From assembly GCF_006658505.1 (NCBI RefSeq), contig NZ_VFUZ01000004.1, positions 1-64,000 on the forward strand: a DNA stretch of 64,000 nucleotides, in the 5' to 3' direction. A model generated the notes under the pieces. The model searched no databases and was not told the DNA's origin. It was given only the letters and a program-made list of their open reading frames with translations. Positions 1 through 11,033 of the stretch are shown here, piece by piece (the stretch's first letter is position 1; every line of letters begins with the position of its first letter). The DNA comes from Mesorhizobium sp. B2-4-15 (GTDB lineage: Bacteria > Pseudomonadota > Alphaproteobacteria > Rhizobiales > Rhizobiaceae). Made by a program: the position numbers and the translations under genes.

Positions 1-103
1 CCCACGGGCTTCATGGCCCAAAGATGCGTCGGCCTCTCGTCCGCCACCGCTCCCGCCATCATAACGGATTCGGCAAACGACAAGTTACAAGGATACCGGC
101 AGG

Positions 104-129
104 CGGATGAGGGGCAGCGCCACCCCTCA
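104..129. repeat. Copy of a mosaic intergenic repeat, with a hairpin
   Basis: The 17-base word CGGATGAGGGGCAGCGC at 104-120 reappears, inverted and exact, at 7399-7415, and its core CGGATGAGGGG recurs inverted at 9681-9691. In this copy TGAGGGG (108-114) can pair with CCCCTCA (123-129). It lies just downstream of the alaS stop and could help end that transcript, although no T-run follows. Confidence 0.55.
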
Positions 130-173
130 ATACAAAGCAATTCGCCCCGAAGCGATTGCCCAACCTTAATCGA

Positions 174-2840
174 TCATGCTGCTTCGAGCGCCGCCCTCAC
201 CGCCGCGATCGCGTCATTGGCCTTCGACGCGTCCGGGCCGCCGGCCTGAGCCATATCGGGCCGGCCGCCACCGCCCTGCCCGCCCAATGCGGCGGACGCC
301 ACGCGCACCAGGTCTACGGCACTGAAGCGGCCGACGAGGTCATCGGTCACGGCAACCACGACGCTCGCCTTGTTGTCCTCGCCGGCGCCCACGAAGACAA
401 CGACGCCCGAACCCAGCGATGTCTTGCCGGCATCGGCCAGCGGCTTCAGATCCTTCGGCGAAACACCGGATACCGCCTTGCCGAGGAAGCCGACGCCCGC
501 GACAACTTCGTTTTCAGCTGGCGCACCAGCCGCCGCACCGCCGCCCAGCGCCAGTTTCTTGCGCGCTTCGGTCAGTTCCTTCTCAAGCTTCTTGCGTTCC
601 TCGAGCAGCGCCTCGACACGCGCCGGGACGTCGGCCGGTGAAATCTTCAGCGTTGCCGCCGCCGTCTTCAGCCGCCGGTCCTGCTCGTCGAGATGCTTGC
701 GCGCGGCTTCACCCGTCAACGCTTCGATGCGGCGCACGCCGGCAGCGACCGCGCCGTCCGACACGATGCGCACCAGACCGATATCGCCGGTCGCCCTGAC
801 ATGCGTGCCACCGCAGAGCTCGACCGAATAGGGCCGGTTGGCCTTGGCGCCATGCAGTCCCGTGCCCATCGACACGACGCGCACCTCGTCGCCATATTTC
901 TCGCCGAACAGCGCCATGGCGCCCTCGGCAATGGCGTCATCGACCGACATCAGACGCGTGGTCACCGGGCCGTTCTGCACGACGATTTCGTTGGCCATGC
1001 GCTCGACTTCTTCGAGTTCCTCGGCCGAGATCGGCTTGTTGTGCGAGATATCGAAGCGCAGGCGCTCGGGCGCGACCAGCGAGCCCTTCTGCGCGACATG
1101 GGTGCCCAGCACTTCGCGCAGCGCCTCATGGATGAGATGCGTCGCCGAATGGTTCGCGCGCAGCTTGGAGCGCCTGTTATGGTCGACCTTCAACTCGACG
1201 GCGGCACCTGGTTTGACCGTGCCATTCGTCACCTTGCCGATATGTACGAACAGCCCATCCGCCTTCTTCTGCGTATCGGAGATTTCGATCGCGAAGCCTT
1301 CGCCCGAGATAACGCCGGTGTCGCCCATCTGGCCGCCGGATTCGGCATAGAACGGCGTCTGGTTGACGACCACGGCAATCGCTTCACCTTTGGTGGCGCT
1401 GTCGACGGTCTTGCCGTCCCTGACCAGCGCCTGGACTAGGCCCTCCGCCTGTTCGGTCTCATAGCCGAGGAATTCGGTGGCACCGGTCTTCTCACGGATC
1501 GGGAACCAGACCGTCTCGGTCGCGGCCTCCCCGGAGCCTGCCCAGTGTGCACGCGCCTCAGTCCTCTGCCGCTCCATCGCATCGGTGAATCCGGCAAGAT
1601 CGACCGAGATATTGCGCTGCCGCAGCGCGTCCTGCGTCAGGTCGAGCGGGAAGCCATAGGTGTCATAAAGTTTGAACGCCGTCTCGCCGTCGAGCATGTC
1701 GCCGGCATGGAGCTTTTCTGTCGCCTCCGACAGCAGCCCAAGCCCGCGCACCAGCGTCTTGCGGAAGCGGGTTTCCTCGAGTTTCAAGGTTTCGGTAATC
1801 ATCTCTTCGCCGCGCACCAGCTCGGGATAGGCCTGGCCCATCTCGCGCACCAGCGCCGGCACCAGCCTCCACATCAGCGGATCGCGGGCGCCGAGCAACT
1901 GCGCATGGCGCATGGCACGGCGCATGATGCGGCGCAGCACATAGCCGCGGCCTTCGTTCGACGGCAGCACGCCGTCGGCCACTAGGAAGGAGGACGAGCG
2001 CAGGTGATCCGCAATGACGCGGTAGGACGCCACCGTTTCCGCGTCCGGCGCCCGCCCAAGCGCGGACGACGCCGCATCGATCAGGTGCCGGAACAGGTCG
2101 GTCTCGAAGACGCTTTCCACCCCTTGCAGGATGGAGGCCATGCGCTCCAGGCCCATGCCGGTGTCGATCGACGGGCGCGGCAGGTCGATGCGCTCGTCCT
2201 TCGTCACCTGTTCGTATTGCATGAACACCAGGTTCCAGAATTCGAGGAACCTATCGCCGTCTTCCTCGGGACTGCCGGGAGGTCCACCCCAGATGTGCTC
2301 GCCACGATCGATGAAGATTTCCGAGCACGGCCCGCAGGGACCGGTGTCGCCCATCGCCCAGAAATTGTCCGAGGTCGCGATGCGGATGATGCGATCGTCC
2401 GAGAACCCGGCGATCTTCTTCCAAAAGCCGGCCGCCTCGTCGTCCGTATGATAGATGGTGACCAGCAGCTTGTCCTTCTTCAGCCCGAACTCTCGGGTGA
2501 TCAGGTTCCAGGCAAGCTCGATGGCGCGCTCCTTGAAATAGTCGCCGAAGGAGAAATTGCCGAGCATCTCGAAAAAGGTCAGATGGCGCGCGGTATAGCC
2601 GACATTGTCGAGGTCATTGTGCTTTCCGCCGGCGCGAACGCTTTTCTGGGCGGTGGTGGCGCGCGAATAGGTCCGCTTCTCCAAACCGGTGAAGACGTTC
2701 TTGAACTGCACCATGCCGGCATTGGTGAACATCAAGGTCGGATCGTTGCGCGGCACGAGCGGGCTCGAGGCCACGACCTCATGGCCCTCCTTGCGGAAAT
2801 AGTCGAGAAATGTCGACCGGATCTCGTTCAAGCCACTCAT
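174..2840 (-). CDS. alaS: Alanyl-tRNA synthetase
   Basis: This cytoplasmic class II synthetase charges tRNA-Ala with alanine and edits misacylated serine and glycine. The product is 888 residues, close to the 876 of E. coli. The N-terminal catalytic domain begins with [16 protein letters not shown]. The editing domain shows the zinc-type HSATH motif near residue 565 and CGGTHV near 676. A coiled-coil and a glycine-rich C-terminal domain ([16 protein letters not shown]) follow. I chose the ATG at 2840 ([11 protein letters not shown]) because an AAAAGG ribosome site lies just upstream; an in-frame ATG 30 codons earlier adds a tail with no family resemblance. It lies downstream of recA on the same strand, but a strong terminator separates the two, so it probably has its own promoter. 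Confidence 0.97.
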   Translation of the reverse strand: MSGLNEIRSTFLDYFRKEGHEVVASSPLVPRNDPTLMFTNAGMVQFKNVFTGLEKRTYSRATTAQKSVRAGGKHNDLDNVGYTARHLTFFEMLGNFSFGDYFKERAIELAWNLITREFGLKKDKLLVTIYHTDDEAAGFWKKIAGFSDDRIIRIATSDNFWAMGDTGPCGPCSEIFIDRGEHIWGGPPGSPEEDGDRFLEFWNLVFMQYEQVTKDERIDLPRPSIDTGMGLERMASILQGVESVFETDLFRHLIDAASSALGRAPDAETVASYRVIADHLRSSSFLVADGVLPSNEGRGYVLRRIMRRAMRHAQLLGARDPLMWRLVPALVREMGQAYPELVRGEEMITETLKLEETRFRKTLVRGLGLLSEATEKLHAGDMLDGETAFKLYDTYGFPLDLTQDALRQRNISVDLAGFTDAMERQRTEARAHWAGSGEAATETVWFPIREKTGATEFLGYETEQAEGLVQALVRDGKTVDSATKGEAIAVVVNQTPFYAESGGQMGDTGVISGEGFAIEISDTQKKADGLFVHIGKVTNGTVKPGAAVELKVDHNRRSKLRANHSATHLIHEALREVLGTHVAQKGSLVAPERLRFDISHNKPISAEELEEVERMANEIVVQNGPVTTRLMSVDDAIAEGAMALFGEKYGDEVRVVSMGTGLHGAKANRPYSVELCGGTHVRATGDIGLVRIVSDGAVAAGVRRIEALTGEAARKHLDEQDRRLKTAAATLKISPADVPARVEALLEERKKLEKELTEARKKLALGGGAAAGAPAENEVVAGVGFLGKAVSGVSPKDLKPLADAGKTSLGSGVVVFVGAGEDNKASVVVAVTDDLVGRFSAVDLVRVASAALGGQGGGGRPDMAQAGGPDASKANDAIAAVRAALEAA

Positions 2841-2984
2841 GACTGCTGCCTTTTCGCGAAAACCGCCGGCACAGCCGGCGGAAACTGGTCTCTGCTTCTT
2901 AGAAAATAGACTTGGCCTTTTAGCGGGCACGCCCGACCCTGTCCAGAAACACGGAATTGGCCAATCCAGGAGCTTGGCGGGCTC

Positions 2985-3020
2985 GCAAAACGAAACCGCC
3001 GGCGCGAAGGCCGGCGGTTT
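2985..3020 (-). terminator. Rho-independent terminator of recA
   Basis: An 11-bp perfect stem, AAACCGCCGGC (2993-3003) with GCCGGCGGTTT (3010-3020), surrounds a six-base loop. Read on the minus strand it is followed by a short T-rich stretch (CGTTTTG). It lies about 80 bases past the recA stop and ahead of alaS. Confidence 0.8.
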
Positions 3021-3098
3021 GGAACGCGGTACTAAAGAACTCGGTTACTTAAGCATCAGGTGAAAGGCTGAATTCATGGCCGAACTCTGGCCATCGCC

Positions 3099-4196
<1,098 letters not shown>

Positions 4197-4251
4197 GATA
4201 CATCACCCCTTGGTCGTCAATGAAGGCCGGACAATCCGCAATCCCTGTCAT

Positions 4252-4280
4252 TTTGTACCTTTTTTGTTCTCATTTGGCAA
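4252..4280 (-). promoter_or_regulatory. recA promoter with LexA (SOS) box
   Basis: On the minus strand TTGCCA (4275-4280) and TACAAA (4252-4257) are spaced by 17 bases. Inside the spacer and overlapping the -10 lies GAACAAAAAAGGTAC (4255-4269). This matches the alphaproteobacterial LexA consensus GAAC-N7-GAAC at 7 of 8 defined bases. A LexA dimer there would block polymerase. The box is 59 bases upstream of the recA ATG. A weaker 6-of-8 match lies at 4321-4335. Confidence 0.65.
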
Positions 4281-4477
4281 GGGGAGACAACCAGTTGAAA
4301 AGCAAGAGATATCCTGATCTGTTCTTTTTTTGTCTCGCAGACCGAGGCAGAAATGTCCTCCGCGTTGGGCCAGATGGCTTGATTGTATCGATCCGTCGAA
4401 TCGCTGCCTTGCATGCGAAGCTCTGTCGCGCAGTGTAGCGCTTGTGCGGCGCCAACAACAAAGGTCATATCGCCGCC

Positions 4478-5422
4478 ATGGTGAAATCCGCAAAGATATT
4501 GGCCGTGGGCGGCGCCCATATCGATCGGCGTGGCCAGGTGGCTGGCCCGTATGTGCCGGCGGCGTCCAATCCCGGCACAATGCGCGAGGACGTCGGTGGC
4601 GGCGTCTTCAACGCGCTGCGCAGCACGGTGCGCCGCGGTGTCTCGGCTTCGCTGCTGTCCGTGCGTGGCGGCGATGCCGCGGGCGATACCGTTCTACGTG
4701 CTATAGGAGAAGCGGGCATTACAGACCTGTCGGCAGTGTTCCTCGACCGCACCACGCCGAGTTACACGGCGCTGATCGACCGCGAGGGTGAGCTGATCGT
4801 CGGCTTTGCCGACATGGCGCTCTATGACCTGGCGTTTCCCAAGCAAATCAGGCGCTCCAAGGTGCGGGAGGTGGTCGCCCATGCCGATGCCATCCTGTGC
4901 GATGCCAATCTGCCGGCGTCGGCTCTGGAGCGGCTGGTCTCGCTCGCCGCCGGCAAGCCGGTTTTCGCCATTGCCATTTCGCCGGCCAAGGTGACGCGGC
5001 TGATACCGGTGCTCGGCGAACTGGCGCAGCTCTTCATGAACCGGCGAGAGGCCGTCGTGCTGGCTGGCGTCAATGCAAATGCCGCCGAGCGGGAAATGAT
5101 CGACGGGTTGCGATGCAGCGGGCTTGCCAGCGGCGTGGTCACGGCAGGCAGCGCGCCGGTGCTGGGCTTTGATGAAACAGGCGCTTTTTCGATCCTGCCG
5201 CCTGCCCCGAGGAAAGTCGCCGATGTCACCGGCGCCGGCGACGCGCTGGCGGGCGCGACGGTCGCGGCGCTGCTGCGCGGTCTGCCCTTGCGCAAGGCCT
5301 TGCGCGAAGGCATTGCGGCGGCGACGCTGGCCATCGAAAGCGCCAACGCCGTGCCCGAATTCACCGCGGCAAGCTTCGCGGAAGCACTGGCCCTTGTGCC
5401 GGATGCGCGGGAAGTGGCATGA
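4478..5422 (+). CDS. psuK: PfkB-family kinase, probable pseudouridine kinase
   Basis: This PfkB carbohydrate kinase (314 residues) probably phosphorylates pseudouridine to pseudouridine 5'-phosphate. The N-terminal half has the sugar-kinase glycine pair (DVGGGVFNALRSTVRRG), and the family signature with the catalytic Asp is DVTGAGDALAGATV near residue 248. The assignment rests mainly on position: the next gene, 70 bases downstream on the same strand, encodes pseudouridine-5'-phosphate glycosidase, the enzyme that uses the product. In E. coli PsuK and PsuG are adjacent too. The ATG at 4478 is preferred; an upstream in-frame start would add 12 residues. Other nucleoside or sugar substrates cannot be excluded. 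Confidence 0.8.
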   Translation: MVKSAKILAVGGAHIDRRGQVAGPYVPAASNPGTMREDVGGGVFNALRSTVRRGVSASLLSVRGGDAAGDTVLRAIGEAGITDLSAVFLDRTTPSYTALIDREGELIVGFADMALYDLAFPKQIRRSKVREVVAHADAILCDANLPASALERLVSLAAGKPVFAIAISPAKVTRLIPVLGELAQLFMNRREAVVLAGVNANAAEREMIDGLRCSGLASGVVTAGSAPVLGFDETGAFSILPPAPRKVADVTGAGDALAGATVAALLRGLPLRKALREGIAAATLAIESANAVPEFTAASFAEALALVPDAREVA

Positions 5423-5493
5423 GACCGGCAAATTCATAGCGCCGCAGTGATGTTTACGCGTCCTGATGGATGCGCCGCGATTGGAGATTCGAG

Positions 5494-6411
<918 letters not shown>

Positions 6412-6423
6412 GTTCCGCGACCG

Positions 6424-6747
6424 TTATTTGCCCGCGCGCCGCCCCGCTTCATAGGCGCGGCGCGCCCAGACCGTCATTTCGTCCGGGTCGTCAAAAGCGC
6501 TGTCGGGAATGCTCCAATAAGGCATGGCGACCAGCTTGCCGTGGCGCGAACCGGTATAGGTCCATTGCCGGCAACCGGCGGCTTCGAAGTCGGGCGCGCT
6601 TTGCTCGTCGGCCTTGAGCAGCAATTCGCCGCGCAGCACGATGGCGACGATCACGCCATCGAAATAGATGCCCTTGCCGCCGAATAGCCTGCGGATGCTG
6701 ACCGGGCCGAGGCCTTCGAACAGTTCAGCGATGCGTTCATTGTCCAT
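6424..6747 (-). CDS. TfoX N-terminal domain protein
   Basis: This 107-residue protein consists of a TfoX/Sxy N-terminal domain only. The diagnostic stretch is VSIRRLFGGKGIYFDG near the N-terminus, and the C-terminus ends in an Arg-rich helix (WARRAYEAGRRAGK). The competence regulator of Haemophilus and E. coli Sxy has a second domain that is missing here. Stand-alone N-domain proteins are common in rhizobia and have no settled function. The gene converges on psuG with a 12-base gap and is divergent from the Gfa-like gene. Confidence 0.8.
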   Translation of the reverse strand: MDNERIAELFEGLGPVSIRRLFGGKGIYFDGVIVAIVLRGELLLKADEQSAPDFEAAGCRQWTYTGSRHGKLVAMPYWSIPDSAFDDPDEMTVWARRAYEAGRRAGK

Positions 6748-6835
6748 GCCGCGATCATGTCATCGGCATTTGACATTGTCATCGCGCAACCAAATCATGC
6801 TGACGGGCTGGGAACATTTCGTCGGAGTTTTTATC

Positions 6836-7333
6836 ATGCCGATTCTGCTCAAGGGGTCCTGCCGCTGTAATGCCGTGCGTTTCGAGGTTGAAAGCCATAC
6901 GCCCGTGCCGTTCATGCTCTGCTACTGCTCGATCTGCCGCAAGCAGCAAGGCGGCGGCGGGTTTGCCATCAATCTCGGCGCCGACTACAAAACGCTCAAC
7001 ATCAGGGGCAAGAGAAGCCTCGGCGTCTATCGGGCCGAGATCGAGGATGACGAGCATCCGCAATGCGAAATCTCGACGGGGGAACGCAATTTCTGCCGCA
7101 AATGCGGGGCGGCGTTGTGGCTCTACGACCCGACATGGCCGGATCTGGTGCATCCCTTCGCCTCGGCGATCGACAGCGACCTGCCGAAACCACCTGAAAA
7201 GGTGCACCTGATGCTGAAATACAAGGCGAACTGGGTAGAGCCCGATGTCGGCAAGGGCGACAAGACGTTCGACGTCTATCCCGAGGAATCGATCGCCGAC
7301 TGGCACAAGCGGACGGGGATGTGGGTCGAGTAG
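6836..7333 (+). CDS. GFA (CENP-V) family zinc-binding protein
   Basis: This 165-residue protein belongs to the glutathione-dependent formaldehyde-activating (Gfa/CENP-V) family. It shows the family's zinc ligands: CRCNAV near residue 9, CYCSICRK near 31 and CRKCGAAL near 86. The name-giving member was proposed to condense formaldehyde with glutathione, but most members have no proven activity. The start at ATG 6836 follows GGAG by eight bases; a longer upstream reading would run through the TfoX-like gene on the other strand. No formaldehyde dehydrogenase is nearby, so the substrate is open. Confidence 0.85.
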   Translation: MPILLKGSCRCNAVRFEVESHTPVPFMLCYCSICRKQQGGGGFAINLGADYKTLNIRGKRSLGVYRAEIEDDEHPQCEISTGERNFCRKCGAALWLYDPTWPDLVHPFASAIDSDLPKPPEKVHLMLKYKANWVEPDVGKGDKTFDVYPEESIADWHKRTGMWVE

Positions 7334-7335
7334 CG

Positions 7336-7517
7336 TTCTTCGCCCGCTTACGGGGCGAAGATGCCGGCAAGCAGACCGCGCAAATGTTGGAGAGGCTGGC
7401 GCTGCCCCTCATCCGGCCCTTCGAGCCGTTCGTCATTCGAAAAAGCCAAGCACTTGGCTTTTCGCCCGCTGCGCGGACCATTCCTCACCTCCCCGTAAAC
7501 GGGGCGAAGGAAGTGCT
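7336..7517. repeat. Mosaic intergenic repeat between convergent genes
   Basis: This region between the Gfa-like gene and sufA is built from inverted blocks. TTCGCCCG...CGGGGCGAAG occurs near 7340-7360, and CCCCGTAAACGGGG near 7491-7504 is a hairpin. GCGCTGCCCCTCATCCG at 7399-7415 is an exact inverted match to 104-120. AAAAGCCAAGCACTTGGCTTTT at about 7440-7461 is a further near-perfect palindrome (10-bp arms). Such elements are typical of non-autonomous repeats in rhizobial genomes, and may act here as a bidirectional transcription end. Confidence 0.6.
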
Positions 7518-7898
7518 TTAGGCCGAGGCGCGCGCCTCTGCCAGCGCCTTCAGGTCGGCCGGCTTCAGCTCGACCGATTCGCCGCAGCCACAGGCCGAGC
7601 TCTGGTTCGGGTTATGGAAGGTGAAGCCCGTGCGCAGCGTCGTCTGCTCGAAATCCATCTGCGTGCCGAACAGGAACAGCGCCGCTTCCGGCGCGACATA
7701 GACGTGCGCGCCATCGCGCTCGATGTGGTCGTCCTTGGGATTGGGCTCGGTCACCAGGTCGACCGTGTATTCCATGCCGGCGCAGCCGCCCTTCTTGATG
7801 CCGAGGCGGATGCCATGCGCGTTCTCGCGTGTGGCGACGATCTCGCGCACCCGCGCGGCGGCCTTTTCGGTCATCGTGATGACGGCAAAGCGTCCCAT
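7518..7898 (-). CDS. sufA: Fe-S cluster assembly A-type carrier SufA
   Basis: This A-type carrier (126 residues) receives Fe-S clusters from the SufBCD scaffold and passes them to apoproteins. The three conserved cysteines are visible: one in KKGGCAGMEY near residue 39 and two in SACGCGES near 103-105. Length and motif spacing match HesB/IscA/SufA proteins. It is the last gene of the minus-strand suf operon, separated from the DUF59 gene by about 100 bases. The ATG at 7898 follows a GAAGGA ribosome site. The long gap allows a secondary promoter but none is clear. Confidence 0.93.
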   Translation of the reverse strand: MGRFAVITMTEKAAARVREIVATRENAHGIRLGIKKGGCAGMEYTVDLVTEPNPKDDHIERDGAHVYVAPEAALFLFGTQMDFEQTTLRTGFTFHNPNQSSACGCGESVELKPADLKALAEARASA

Positions 7899-7999
7899 TC
7901 TTTTTCCTTCTCCATTCCGTGCAGGTTCAAGGCCTGCCGAATGATTCTCACCTAAAATGGTGAAGTTTTATCCATGGTGCAAGTGTGCCAGGCTCAACG

Positions 8000-8401
8000 C
8001 TAGTACCAGCCAACCGCCACCTGTGCCTCTTCCGACATGCGGTCGGGCGACCAGGGCGGATCGAAGGTCATGTTGACCTCCACACCGGACACGCCTTCGA
8101 CCGCCCCAACCGCATTCTCGACCCAGCCCGGCATTTCGCCGGCCACCGGACAGCCGGGCGCGGTCAATGTCATGTCGATCTTGACCGAGCGGTCGTCCTC
8201 GATGTCGATCTTGTAGACGAGGCCAAGTTCGTAAATGTCGGCCGGAATTTCCGGGTCATAGACGGTCTTCAGCGCCGAAACGATGTCGTCGGTCAGCCGC
8301 GCCAGTTCGTCGGCGGGAATGGCCGAGGCCGAGACGACGCTGTTGGCGCCGGCTTCCGGGGAGGTTTCGGCAGTGGTGCTCACATCATCCATGGTCGTCA
8401 C
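8000..8401 (-). CDS. sufT: SUF-associated DUF59/MIP18 protein (SufT/SufX)
   Basis: This 133-residue protein carries a DUF59 (MIP18/PaaD) domain from about residue 35. The diagnostic stretch is VYDPEIPADIYELGLVY, followed by TLTAPGCPVAGEMPGWVE with the conserved Cys. Homologues act as Fe-S maturation factors; in Agrobacterium the gene in this position is called sufX. The first 30 residues are Ser/Thr/Ala-rich and probably flexible. The GTG start at 8401 overlaps the sufS stop (GTGA), pointing to translational coupling. An ATG three codons later (8392) is a possible alternative. It sits between sufS and sufA. Confidence 0.88.
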   Translation of the reverse strand: MTTMDDVSTTAETSPEAGANSVVSASAIPADELARLTDDIVSALKTVYDPEIPADIYELGLVYKIDIEDDRSVKIDMTLTAPGCPVAGEMPGWVENAVGAVEGVSGVEVNMTFDPPWSPDRMSEEAQVAVGWY

Positions 8402-9639
8402 CCGAAAAATTTGCGCGCTCTTTCCAGCGCCTCGGCCAAAGCGTCGACTTCGGCCCTGGTATTATACATGCCGAACGATGCCCTGCATGTGGAGGTTACG
8501 CCAAAGCGTTTCAACAGCGGCTGGGCGCAATGGGTGCCGGCGCGCACTGCCACGCCCTGCCTGTCTATCACCATCGACACGTCATGGGCATGAATGCCCT
8601 GCAGCTCGAAGGAGATGATGGCGCCCTTGCCGGGCGCATCGCCGAAGATGCGCAGCGAGTTGATGGCGCGCAGCCGTTCATGGGCGTAGTTCTTGAGGTC
8701 TTCCTCATGCGCGGCGATGCGTTCCCGACCGACAGAGTCCATGTAGTCGAGCGCGGCACCCAGCCCGATCGCCTGCACGATCGGTGGCGTGCCGGCCTCG
8801 AAACGATGCGGCGGATCGTTGTAGGTGACGATGTCTTCCGTCACCTCCTCGATCATCTCGCCACCGCCCATGAAGGGGCGCATGCTCCCGAGAATGTCCT
8901 TCTTGCCGTAGAGAACGCCGATGCCCGAGGGGCCATAGACCTTGTGGCCGGTAAAGACGAAGAAATCGCAATCGAGATCCTGGACGTCGATCGGCATATG
9001 CACGGCGCTCTGGCTGCCGTCGACGAGCACTGGAATGCCGCGCGCATGCGCGATGCGCACGATCTCCTTGATCGGCGTCACCGTGCCCAACGCATTCGAC
9101 ATCTGCGTGATGGCGACAAGCTTCGTCCTGTCGGTCAGCCGCTTTTCGAATTCCTCGATGTGGAAGACACCGAGATCGTCGACCGGCACCCAGACCAGCC
9201 TGGCGCCCTGGCGCTCGCGTATAAAATGCCAGGGAACGATATTGGAATGGTGCTCCATGATCGACAGCACGATCTCGTCGCCCTCGCCAATATTGGGCAT
9301 GCCATAGCCATAAGCCACCGTGTTGATCGCCGACGTCGTATTCGAGGTGAAGACGATGTTTTCCGTGCTTGGCGCGTTGAGGAAGCGGCGCACCGTCTCA
9401 CGCGCCTTCTCATAGGCATCGGTCGCGGCATTGGACAGGAAATGCAGGCCGCGATGGACGTTGGCATATTCCTGGGAATAGGCGTGCTGGATCGTATCGA
9501 GCACCACCTGCGGTTTCTGCGCCGAAGCGCCATTGTCGAGATAGACCAGCTTCTTGCCATAGACTTCCCGCGACAGGATCGGAAAGTCGCGGCGGATCGC
9601 CTCGACGTCGTAGGGGATGGTTTCGACTTTCCGGTCCAT
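8398..9639 (-). CDS. sufS: SufS-type cysteine desulfurase
   Basis: This PLP enzyme takes sulfur from cysteine as a persulfide for Fe-S cluster assembly. The product is 413 residues. It has the group II features: the PLP-binding Lys in FVFTGHKVYGPSG and the catalytic Cys in RAGTHCAQPL near the C-terminus, which matches E. coli SufS. The start at ATG 9639 has AAGGA about seven bases upstream; an ATG 14 codons earlier is less well supported. It is the second cysteine desulfurase of this operon (S1 in the Agrobacterium sufS2BCDS1XA naming). No sufE is seen in the window, so its sulfur acceptor is unknown here. Confidence 0.95.
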   Translation of the reverse strand: MDRKVETIPYDVEAIRRDFPILSREVYGKKLVYLDNGASAQKPQVVLDTIQHAYSQEYANVHRGLHFLSNAATDAYEKARETVRRFLNAPSTENIVFTSNTTSAINTVAYGYGMPNIGEGDEIVLSIMEHHSNIVPWHFIRERQGARLVWVPVDDLGVFHIEEFEKRLTDRTKLVAITQMSNALGTVTPIKEIVRIAHARGIPVLVDGSQSAVHMPIDVQDLDCDFFVFTGHKVYGPSGIGVLYGKKDILGSMRPFMGGGEMIEEVTEDIVTYNDPPHRFEAGTPPIVQAIGLGAALDYMDSVGRERIAAHEEDLKNYAHERLRAINSLRIFGDAPGKGAIISFELQGIHAHDVSMVIDRQGVAVRAGTHCAQPLLKRFGVTSTCRASFGMYNTRAEVDALAEALERARKFFG

Positions 9640-9659
9640 TTCGAAGTCCTTGCCGCTCC

Positions 9660-9745
9660 AGGGCAGCGTTTCGTCCAGCACCCCTCATCCGTCTTGGCGC
9701 TTCGCGCCAATCCACCTTCTCCCACAAAGGGGAAGGGAAGAGTGC
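9660..9745. repeat. Mosaic repeat inside the suf operon
   Basis: The 100-base gap between sufD and sufS contains CCCCTCATCCG (9681-9691), shared with the copies at 104 and 7399. It is followed by the palindrome TTGGCGCTTCGCGCCAA (about 9693-9710) and a TTCTCCCACAAAGGGGAAG block. It would be transcribed within the suf mRNA and could fold there. Confidence 0.6.
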
Positions 9746-11014
9746 TTATCCGTGTGTCACGAACCATTCGTCGAGCCGCGCTTCCAGCGCCTCGACGATC
9801 GTCTCGTCATCCATCTCCTCGATCACTTCGGCGACGAACGCTTTCACCAGAAGGCCCCGTGCGGTCTTCTCGTCGACGCCGCGCGCCATCAGGTAGAACA
9901 GATGGTCGTGGTCGATCTCGGTGACCGTCGCGCCATGGCCGCAGACGACGTCGTCGGCGAAGATTTCGAGTTCGGGTTTGGTCGAGAACTCGCCATCGTC
10001 CGACAGAAGCAGCGTGTTGCAGGCCATCTTGGCGTTGGTCTTCTGCGCATATTGATGGACGTTGATGCGCCCCTGGAAGACACCGCGCGCCTTGCCGGTG
10101 ACGACATTGCGGATCACTTCCGTCGATGTCGTGTGCGGCACGGCGTGGTCGAGCACCATGGTGACGTCGGTGTGGCTGTCGCCCGCCAACAGGTTGATGC
10201 CACGCAACTTGAAGTCGGCGCCCTCGCCGGTGGTCTTGATCACGATCTCCTGGCGCACCAGTCTCCCGCCGGCGTTCATGACGAACAGCGTCAGCTTCGC
10301 GTTCTTGCCGATATGGGCCTTGAACTGCGCCAGATGCGTGGCCGTGTCCGGCTGCTCCTGCACGATCAGCCAGGTCACCTCGGCGCCCTCGCCAAGCACA
10401 AGCTGGCTCACCGAGCTGACCAGCGCCACGCCCTCACCTGCCTGACGTTCGACGATAACAGCTTTGGCTCCAGCGCCGACGCGTACAGGTAAACGCACAT
10501 GGGTCTGGCCGCCTGCCTGCAAATTCTGCAATTCGAGCGGCTTTTCCAGCTCGGCGCCGTGGGCAATGTCAATGAAATAACCGTCGGCGACAAAGGCGGT
10601 GTTCAGCGCACCGATAGCGTCGTCGCTGCCATAGGGGGCGAGGCCCGGCGCAATGCTGCCATCGGTCAGCTTTTCCGACAGGCGCTGGACGCTCACGCCC
10701 TCGACGACCGGCGTCTTGGCGCTCGACACGCCGTTCAGCATGGCCAGAACCGTCGAGCCTTCAACGATTGGCGCAATGGCTTTCGCCGCGGCGGCCGGAT
10801 CGAAATCCGGAACCGTATTCAACAGCCGGCGCAGATCGGTGTAGTGCCAGGATTCGACGCGCCGCGTCGGCAGGCCGTGCTTGATCGCTTCGATGGCATC
10901 GTCGCGCTTCAGCATCACCGCGCCGTCACCCGGCAGCAGCGACAGCCGGTCCCCGAACGCATCGATCAGCGCTGTCTCGGCCGGCGTCCGCTGCGGTTGT
11001 GCGTGCATGTTCAT
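9746..11014 (-). CDS. sufD: Fe-S cluster assembly protein SufD
   Basis: SufD joins SufB and the SufC ATPase in the SufBC2D scaffold on which Fe-S clusters are built. The product is 422 residues. The C-terminal two thirds is the parallel beta-helix SufBD domain, and the conserved His is seen in VVCGHGATVTEID, equivalent to the functional His of E. coli SufD. I chose the ATG at 11014 because GAGG lies eight bases upstream; two other ATGs (11032, 11008) are close. The start lies 20 bases past the sufC stop. The gap to sufS holds a repeat element. Confidence 0.94.
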   Translation of the reverse strand: MNMHAQPQRTPAETALIDAFGDRLSLLPGDGAVMLKRDDAIEAIKHGLPTRRVESWHYTDLRRLLNTVPDFDPAAAAKAIAPIVEGSTVLAMLNGVSSAKTPVVEGVSVQRLSEKLTDGSIAPGLAPYGSDDAIGALNTAFVADGYFIDIAHGAELEKPLELQNLQAGGQTHVRLPVRVGAGAKAVIVERQAGEGVALVSSVSQLVLGEGAEVTWLIVQEQPDTATHLAQFKAHIGKNAKLTLFVMNAGGRLVRQEIVIKTTGEGADFKLRGINLLAGDSHTDVTMVLDHAVPHTTSTEVIRNVVTGKARGVFQGRINVHQYAQKTNAKMACNTLLLSDDGEFSTKPELEIFADDVVCGHGATVTEIDHDHLFYLMARGVDEKTARGLLVKAFVAEVIEEMDDETIVEALEARLDEWFVTHG

Positions 11015-11033
11015 CAGTCTTGCCTCTGCCATT

